This document shows positions 56,493 through 64,000 of a stretch of DNA of 64,000 nt, one piece after another; the stretch's first letter is position 1, and each line of letters begins with the position of its first letter. The position numbers and the translations under genes are program-made. The stretch covers positions 88,306,216 through 88,370,215 of the forward strand of contig OW799236.1 in NCBI GenBank assembly GCA_941918925.1. Direction: 5' to 3'. The notes under the pieces were generated by a model. The model worked only from the letters and a program-made list of their open reading frames with translations, was not told the DNA's origin and made no database searches. Source of the DNA: Phyto melanocephala (taxonomy: Eukaryota > Arthropoda > Insecta > Diptera > Rhinophoridae).

Positions 56493-57334
56493 CAAGTAAG
56501 AGCGCTATATTCGGCCGTGCCGAATCTTATATACCCTTCACAACGTGTAGTCATGCAATGCCAGTAGTTTGTATCACCATTCCATATGATTACGTACGTA
56601 CATACATATAAAAAACATACATATATAAAACATCTCATTGTAAAATTTTAAATTTACGTATGTATGTTTAAAAAAAATAAAAAAAAATAAAAAAAAAATT
56701 AAAAAAAATTTAAAATAAAAATTAAAAAAAAAATTAAAAAAAAATTAAAAAAAAAAAATTTTAAAAAAATAATTAAAATATATATAATAAATATAAAACA
56801 AACAAAAAAAGAAAAAAAAAATTAAAAAAAAATTAAAAAAAAAATAATAAAAATATAAATAATATATTAAATAAAAAATAAAAATAAAAAAAAAATTTTA
56901 AAAAAAATATAAAAAAAAAATTTTTTGGCTCAGCTGGGATTCGATGCCACGTTTTCTCTAACCAGTATACACGTTTGTATGTATGTTGTTGTTGTAATGT
57001 TGTTTTTGTGAATAAAAAATCGAGGTGGTCGTGGGTTTTTGCTCATATCTCAGTTGTTTATGTACCGATGTTTCTGATTTTCCATACCGTTCTACTCCCG
57101 AATATTTCTGATATTTTAATACCTCACCCGGGTCCAAGCAATTTCGGGGGGCTTCAAAAAGTTGATTTCAACATACACACGGACAGACGGACAAACTGAA
57201 AGGGCTTAATCGACTCCCCTATTCATAAGCTTTCAGAAAATATATACTTTATGGGGTCGGAAATGAAAATTGTAGAAATTTCACACGGAATGACAAACCT
57301 TTTTATACCCTTTTTCACTGTGTGAAGGGTATAA
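56493..57334 (+). mobile_element. INE-1/DINE-1-like element with known empty site
   Basis: This full-length copy of 842 bp runs from CAAGTAAGAGCGCTATATTC to GGGTATAA. The paralogous position in copy 2 of the duplication (about 61435/61436) lacks it. Comparison of the flanks (...AAAAA and ATATACGAGAG) shows a clean insertion next to an A run with no target duplication. It therefore inserted after the segmental duplication or was absent from the progenitor of copy 2. Confidence 0.85.
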
Positions 57335-58650
57335 ATATACGAGAGATATTGAAAATATAACATTAAAGTAATTGTAAATAGCCATGTTGTTCAGTGTAAT
57401 TATTATTATGATTCTTATGACTATTAAATTTCCTTTTCTTATTATTATTAAATGCTTTGTTTTATATAAGTAAAAGTGAAACTTTTTTGGTAATAAATGT
57501 CGGACGTCATCAAAGATAATAGAGTCGTTATATTTATGATTCCTTTCATTAGTGTTTCCTTAATGACGTCTGTTTATGTGAAGTAGAACACTTACAATGT
57601 AATATCGTGACTACTCATCTAATTAGTTATTCATTGTAACATTTAATGTTTTAAATAAGTGTTATATATTTCCTAAATATAAATTTTCTTTCTGCCTTTA
57701 AGACTTATCAATAATACTGGGCAATGTTATTTTCAATACTTATGCATGTTTAATATGTGTATTTTTAACTCCGGTGTTAAATTATAGCAATGTCCATTTC
57801 CGGCGTTTGTTATAGCCATAATGACTAATTACTTAACCGTTATTTTAAGTAAAATTTTTTTGTCCCACAGATAATTGCAGCAAATAAGTCATTTATTTTG
57901 AATATAGAGCCAGGGTATACCACACTGGTTCAGTATCCGTAATTCGACTTGTTCCTTCACATAAGAAGTTGGAGCTGAACTTCATAAATATTATTTTGAA
58001 AAGTTTTGCAAAGGTTAATTGAGACTCCGGGTAACTGTATTTCGCCACGCAATTAACCAATGCGACAGTGAGAAACCAAATTCTCGAAGTCAGATCAAAA
58101 GGCACGGCCTGATTGTCTTTATTTGACAACAATAACGACAATCACGCGCGAGCTCTTGACCCGACCAGAGTTGAAATGCGACTGTGGTTTGAATATGGTA
58201 TGGATCCATATATTTTTAGACAGACTTGTAAATATATAAATAAGCAAGATTTTTGTGTATGTGTATTTGTTGAAGGAATTTTTAATATTACATAGAACAT
58301 TTCATTGTATATATTTTGCAAAATAACTGGTTTTTTTGTGTCCATGGATTTAATTTTTTTTTATTTTTTCTAAATAGAATTAGTTTTTTTTGGAAGGTTA
58401 ACAAATGTATGTTAAATATATGTCATAATAAATGCCCATCGGTTTTTTAAGAAATTTTATTCACATTTTGAATTATATTCCCCGCAAAAAAAAAAATAAA
58501 TAAAAAAACATTATTGTTTACAAAATAACTGTATGCACTTCATCGGCATTTAAATCTCTTTATGTATGAAAATTCTCATATGGCTCACATTTGACCAAAA
58601 GATATGCCATCTGGCATTCCTTTCCATTCGTAATGCTGTCAATGATAGTT
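57335..58650. other. Unique part of the duplicated block, no clear gene
   Basis: A minus-strand frame of 82 codons (57893-58141) is open here but broken in the paralogue at about 62030-62285, so it is unlikely to be a conserved gene. A polymorphic AT-rich stretch follows. Confidence 0.45.
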
Positions 58651-58699
58651 AGCAACAACAAACAAAATCAAGATTACAAAATTGGTAAAGGCAAAAAAA

Positions 58700-59235
58700 T
58701 ACCAATAGAAAATACCAAAAGTATCATAAAAATCAAAAAAGTACTTTTTTGGTCGCCCATGACATTTTCAGTCTCACCTTGTATCAATAGTCAGTAATTT
58801 CAAAATTCTAGCTTTGCAAGCGTTGAAAATACAAAAAGTACTTATGGTACTTTTTAACAATCAAAAAAGTACCTTTTTAGTCGCCCATGACATTTTTAGT
58901 CTCACCTGGAATCAAAAGTCCTTGATTGTACAATCCTACCTTCATAAACGTAGAAAATAAAAAAACTACCATAAAAATTCAAAAAAGTACCTTTTTGGTC
59001 GCCCATAAAATTTTTAGTCTCACCTTGTATCAATAGCCACTAATTTCAAAATTCTAGCTTCGCAAACGTAGAATAAATAAAAAGTACCACAAAAATTCAA
59101 AAAAGTACCTTTTTGGTCGCCCATAACATTTTTAGTCTCACCTGGAATCAATAGTGCTTGATTATAAAATCCTACTTTTATAAACGGACATTTCGTACAG
59201 AAATCTTTACGAAATATCCGTAAGAAAAGTCAGAT
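58700..59235. repeat. Satellite array in copy 2 (4 monomers)
   Basis: The same A and B monomers as at 53230-54290, in the order A B A B. The lower copy number shows array expansion or contraction since the duplication. Confidence 0.8.
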
Positions 59236-59289
59236 ATTTGTCTGATTCAGACATTGTCGTACTATTGTGCAGGCTGGGTAGTTACACAT

Positions 59290-60009
59290 CAGGGACGGCA
59301 AAATCAGTACAATTGTACTTATTTTTTGTGCTGTTAAAACTCGAAAAGTACAATGGCTTATTTAGTACAATTAAGAAATTTGCGCAGATTAAGTGCTGAT
59401 GTCGGAATATTCAAATCTTAAAAAGATTCAAATATTAGAGATTTGTGGGCAACAGTTTCTAAAATAAGAAATGAGGATAATAAATTCATACATCCAGAAC
59501 TTTTTTTTTATAGAAATACAATGAGTTCCACATTTATCAGCAAATGTGAAGAACATTTTTTCTACAAAATATATTTAAAACCAAAGAGAGAAAGAGACTA
59601 CAAGTCGCAACACTTGGTAGCTGAATCCAAAAAAAGGATTTCCTGAAATCGATTTAAAAGCCAATACGGTGTACCTTAGTTTTCACATAGTCTAGTCATA
59701 GTCATAGTCTATACATATTCAATAGTGAATGTTTTTTTTTTATATTTTAGTTCAAATGAAACATAATTTTGTCCTTTTTGTATTCCTAGGACCGTATTCA
59801 TAAAAATATTTTAGGTTTATGAGGCTTATTTAACAGATATTGTAGAGAAATTTGCCAAATAAGCCTTCAATAAACCTAAAATATTTTTTATGTATACGGC
59901 TCTTAGTATACTATTTATATGAATAAAATAAGATAAATTCAAGGAGATGTGTTTTAGTACAATTTTCAAGCTATTTCGTATAACTTTAAATATCCTGATG
60001 CCATTCCTG
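59290..60009. mobile_element. hAT-like non-autonomous element, copy 2
   Basis: This is the paralogue of 54325-55021 with the same CAGGGACGGCA start. It keeps the DLWATVSKIRNEDNKFIHPE-like frame slightly more open than copy 1 (no stop after KFI). The nested hairpin at about 59788-59905 has lost perfect pairing. Confidence 0.6.
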
Positions 60010-61040
60010 CCAAAAGAAGTCATCCGATGTTGTTTGGCTATCATTTTTTTTTCTAAATGAAAAACTTCGATTCTGTTTTTTAATTATCTTTATTTGAACC
60101 TTTAGAATTGTATTGGTGAAGTCGAGAAAATGGGATCGACCAAACGGGCGCCGTCACAATTAATTGTTGTACGAGCTAGTTTTATGGCATTTTTCATCCC
60201 TTCGTCGAGAACTTCGGGCGACAGATTTTCGTACTCGTGTCAAATGTTGTCCCTGAGGACTTGCAGGGTGTCCGGGTTGTTCACGTAAACACGGGATTTC
60301 AAAAAACTCTACAAAAAAGGCTGGAACGGTTAAATTGGGCGATCTTGCGGGCCAATGTAAATCGCCAAAACGAGAGATAAGGCGGAAAAGCCACCTTCAG
60401 AACATCGGTTGTGGCTCGCACAGTGTGTGCCGTAGCTCCGTTCAATTGCGGCAGAAAAAATTCGGATAACATGGCTCTATAGCGCGCACCGTTCACTGTT
60501 GTCGTTTGAGCAGCGGCGTCCTCAAAAATAAAAATGGCCCGATGACTCCTCCAGCGTGAACAGCGCACCATGCAGTCACTTTGAGCGGGTGTAATGGTTC
60601 GTCGTGTATTATTCGTGTATTTTCGGTACCCCAGAAGTGAGATAGTTTTTCTTGTTCACGTACTTGCTGAGGTGGAAATGAGCCTCATCGCTGATTACGA
60701 TTTTGGTGGAAAAATCGTCCACTGCGGATTTGAGATTGAAGATGACTTTGGCGTAGGTTACATGCATTTGGCGGTTGACAGGCAGCAGCTAATGCATGGG
60801 CTGGACTTTGTACGGGAACTTGCGTAGGTCTTTGATGAAAATTCGACGACCGGCTTTTGGCTAATTGCGAGGCACGGCGTCTGGTCGATGTTTCTGGCGA
60901 CAGCTTGACATCCTCACCAACAGCGACGATATTCTCGGCAGAAGGGGAGCTCCGGGACCGGCCACTCTTGGTAGCGTCTCGTGTGGTCCCATGCTCTTCA
61001 AGGTTGGTGGCCAAACGATCAGGGAATCGGCGAGTATATT
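60010..61040 (-). pseudogene. DD41D mariner relic, copy 2 of the duplication
   Basis: Same layout as 55022-56110. A frame reads FIFEDAAAQTTTVNGARYRA and MLSEFFLPQLNGA; upstream pieces are SPETSTRRRASQLAKSRSS and SQIRSGRFFHQNRNQR. The second catalytic D is lost here: PQLNGATAHT runs on with the QQDGA block deleted. Not functional. Confidence 0.7.
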
Positions 61041-61535
61041 AAAGATATTTGGTATTTTTATTTTTGCTTTGTTAACTACTAATGGTGTTGACAAAAAATC
61101 TGCTTCAACCGAGCTGAAATCACAAAACTATCTCTAAGATGATTTAAAAGAAAATAAATAGGTTTTCATCAAAAAATTTTTAACGAAAATCAAAGCAAAA
61201 TAAAATTTTAATGCCTTCTAGCGTGTTTTGAGGTAATACTCAACACATTTTGGTTGATAATAGTTGACAACGCTGATTTTCAATACAAAATCTTTTAAAA
61301 TAAAAGACTTTGTGTCTAGTATAATGGTTTTGTAAAATTATCTCATATTTTTAACTCCAGTCCCGCATACTTAAGGGAAGAGTCTAAATACGCGACATAT
61401 TTTTTTGTTAATTCTTGTAAACATATTTACAAAAAATATACGAGAGATATTGAAAATATAACAGTAAAGTAATTGTAAATAGTCATGTTGTTCAGTGTAA
61501 TTATTATTATGATTCTAATGACTATTAAATTTCTT

Positions 61536-61571
<36 letters not shown>

Positions 61572-61573
61572 GT
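61536..61573. repeat. (TTA)n microsatellite
   Basis: About ten to twelve ATT units. The paralogous position in copy 1 (57440-57451) has only a few, so the array expanded in copy 2. Confidence 0.85.
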
Positions 61574-62924
61574 TAAATGCTTTGTTTTATATAAGTAAAA
61601 TTGAAACTTTTTTGGTAATAAATGTCGGACGTCATCAAAAAGATAATAGAGTCGTTATATTTATGATTCCTTTCATTAGTGTTTCCTTAATGACGTCTGT
61701 TTATATGAACTAGAAGACTTACAATGTAATATCGTGACTACTCATCTAATTAGTTATTCATTGTAACATTTAATGTTTTAAATAAGTGTTATATATTTCC
61801 TAAATATAATTTTTCTTTCAGTCTTAAAGACTTATCAATAATACTGGGCAATGTTATTTTCAATACTTATGCATGTTTAATATGTGTATTTTTAACTCCG
61901 GTGTTAAATTATAGCAATGTCCGTTTCCGGCGTTTGTTATAGCCATAATGACTAATTACTTAACCGTTATTTTAAGTAACGTTTTTTTTTTAATTCGTTA
62001 GTTAATAGTCCCACAGATAATTGCAGTAAATAAGTCATTTGTTTTGAATATAGAGCCAGGGTATACCACACTGGTTCAGTATCCGTAAGTCGACCTGTTC
62101 CTTCATGTAAGAAGTCGGAGCTGAACGCCATAAATAATATTTTGAAAAGTTTTGCAAAGGTTAATTGAGACTTCGGGTAACTTTATTTCGGTACCGCTAA
62201 CTGACGCCACGCAATCAACCAATGCGAGAGTGAGACACTAAACTCTCGAAGTCAGATGAAAAGGCGCGGCCTGATTGTCTTTATTTGACAACAATAACGA
62301 CAATCACGCGCGAGCTCTTGACCCGACCAGAGTTGAAATGCGACTGTGGTTTGAATATGTTATGGATCCATATATTTTTAGACAGAGTTGTAAATATATA
62401 AATAAGCAAGATTTTTGTGTATGTGTATTTGTTGAAGGAATTTTTAATATTACATATTTCATTGTATATATTTTGCAAAATAACTGGTTTTTTTGTGTCC
62501 ATGGATTTAATTTTTTTTTATTTTTTCTAAATAGAATTAGTTTTTTTTGGAAGGTTAACAAATGTATGTTAAATATATGTCATAATAAATGCCCATCGGT
62601 TTTTTAAGAAATTTTATTCACATTTTGAATTATATTCCCCGCAAAAAAAAAAATAAATAAAAAAACATTATTGTTTACAAAATAACTGTATGCACTTCAT
62701 CGGCATTTAAATCTCTTTATGTATGAAAATTCTCATATGGCTCACATTTGACCAAAAGATATGCCATCTGGCACTCCTTTCCATTCGTAATGCTGTCAAT
62801 GATAGTAAGCTTTAATTTGTTTTAAAATATTTTTATTCAAAATGTGTCCAGTACAATCCAGGGATCTTAAAAAAAATCTGAAATTCTAGCTTTTATAAAA
62901 CCAAAACTTAGACCCTCTGTATTG

Positions 62925-63183
62925 CTTTACCCAGTACTCTTCTTTAATGTTGTGCCGGGAGCAAGTACATTTCTACACATGTTATACATATTTCATTCAA
63001 TCTTTTGTAAAAGATAAGCCTGATGCTGTATATATACTGTATTCATGTAATTAAAACCAAACATTATAGTTTTAAGATTTGCTTTTTCATGTTTATTTTT
63101 ATATTAATTATTTGTAACTTATATTGTTTTATAAAAAATTAAGTCTCCAATAAACTTACTTACTTACTTACTTTACCCAGTAC
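62925..63183 (+). mobile_element. Short retroelement insertion with 13-bp target duplication
   Basis: Exact copies of CTTTACCCAGTAC at 62925-62937 and 63171-63183 flank a 233-bp insert. The insert ends with CCAATAAACTTACTTACTTA, an AATAAA-like signal followed by a CTTA-repeat tail. It looks like the 5'-truncated 3' end of a LINE or a SINE without a recognisable tRNA head. The orientation is taken from the tail. Confidence 0.75.
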
Positions 63184-64000
63184 CGTTTGACAACCCCACT
63201 TAATTAGTTTTAACGTGTAGGTACGTTATTAATGCGAATTTCTTTAAATTTATTCATATAATATCCAGCTTATTAGAATAAAGTGTATTCAATTATACAA
63301 TCCTTTGGCTTTGGATTGAAAAAAAAACTGCATGTAACAAATTCAATGTCAATTGAAAAAATTTTAAGAATATTAAATTAATATAACATTTTGTGTGTAT
63401 AAGTACTTCCACATAACGTTTACCTGTCAAATGTCATTAACACACATTTACGTTTTATAAATATCCAACAATACCGTTGTATGTACATATGTATTGTAAA
63501 ATTTCTTTAAAATAAACATTGTTGTGAACAAGGCCGCTGATACATGACATCAACATTTTTATTAATTTTCCATTTAGTAAACACATACATATTAAATACA
63601 TTTACATACTCCTCCCCAATACGAGTCCTCTTTAATTTATGTTAAACATAAATAACAATACATTTACTGCCTCATTCGTAAATTTTTGTAAAAGGTTTAT
63701 AAAGGACAATTTTTTATGGATTTATAAACTTCTTACAAAACTGTTTTAATTTTTAGAAATTAGACCTTTAAGAAACATACAAATACAATTTAATTTAAAC
63801 CTCCACTAGCACAAGTTGTACCTAAAGGCAGACATATGTTTAAACATATGGACATTTCCGTGAATATGTCAACCACGACTGTAAAAATTAAAACTCTTGA
63901 AGTTTTTCAATATTAGTTTATTGATAAAAAAACACTCAAATTTTACTATGCGCAGTTATTAAGAGCAATAACAAGAGTTTAATCTGATTATCCCTCTGAC
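63184..64000. other. AT-rich noncoding flank
   Basis: No supported feature was found to the end of the window. Confidence 0.45.

Larger units (their letters stand above)
53184..58650. repeat. Tandem segmental duplication, copy 1
   Basis: The block from AACAAACAAAATCAAGATTA to TGCTGTCAATGATAGT recurs immediately downstream at 58651-62805, in the same order and orientation, with long identical stretches. Copy 1 is longer because it has an INE-like insertion (56493-57334) and nine rather than four satellite monomers. Confidence 0.85.
58651..62805. repeat. Tandem segmental duplication, copy 2
   Basis: It repeats copy 1 from the satellite through the hAT-like element, mariner relic and unique part to the same end (TGCTGTCAATGATAGT). 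The junction at 58646-58660 reads GATAGTTAGCAACAACAAAC, where the copy 1 end meets the copy 2 start. Confidence 0.85.

Noticed and set aside
57893..58141. 82-codon minus-strand frame in the duplicated block
   Set aside because: The paralogue at about 62030-62285 is broken by stops and indels, and no motif is recognisable.

Overview
The window reads as nuclear DNA of a higher fly (Diptera). It is very AT-rich, has no bacterial-style gene packing, and is filled with decayed or internally deleted transposable elements. The most frequent repeat resembles the Drosophila INE-1/DINE-1 (Helitron-related) family: a palindromic 5' end, a GACAGACGGACAGA tract, an ATATATACTTTATGGGGTCG block and a 3' hairpin ending GGGTATAA. 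A calyptrate fly such as a blowfly or house-fly relative is my guess, not a demonstrated identity.

Layout. 0.3-2.5 kb: a dead Tc1-like element with IR/DR ends, split by an INE-like copy. 2.5-12 kb: noncoding DNA with INE-like fragments, a tRNA-headed SINE, a hAT-type MITE, a mariner relic and a long-arm fold-back element. 12.2-13.2 kb: a complete but internally deleted DD41D mariner with TIRs and TA target duplication. 13.9-15.1 kb: a repeat built of tandem CACGCCCAC-containing monomers. 17.5-18.3 kb: a full-length INE-like copy. 19-25 kb: relics of an RTE-type LINE and of a second LINE with an RNase H domain, one of them inserted in a mariner relic. 26.8-33.2 kb: further INE-like copies, a very old mariner relic and a TIR MITE. 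33.3-37.0 kb: the most intact and unusual element, 3.66 kb with about 400-bp terminal inverted repeats around a spliced gene of a family I cannot place in a named superfamily. 38-43.5 kb: a SINE with a 16-bp target duplication, more INE-like copies, a mariner derivative and an RNase H LINE relic. 45.1-50.2 kb: the only host-gene candidate, three minus-strand exons with matching phases. Two alternative upstream exons (one glutamine-rich) feed one common serine-rich exon. 46-49.2 kb: a pogo-like MITE, an INE-like copy and a mariner relic lie in its introns. 52.9-62.8 kb: a tandem segmental duplication of about 4-5.5 kb, itself made of a TIR element with a dimeric satellite, a hAT-like MITE, a hairpin MITE and a mariner relic. 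The first copy carries an INE-like insertion that the second lacks, so the second shows the empty site. 62.9-63.2 kb: a small retroelement fragment with a 13-bp target duplication.

Nothing here works as a pathway. The biology is mobile-element dynamics: nesting, repeated internal deletion of DD41D mariners, INE-like insertion without target duplication, and one host gene spread through this landscape. Superfamily and domain calls come from my reading of motifs; no database search was run.
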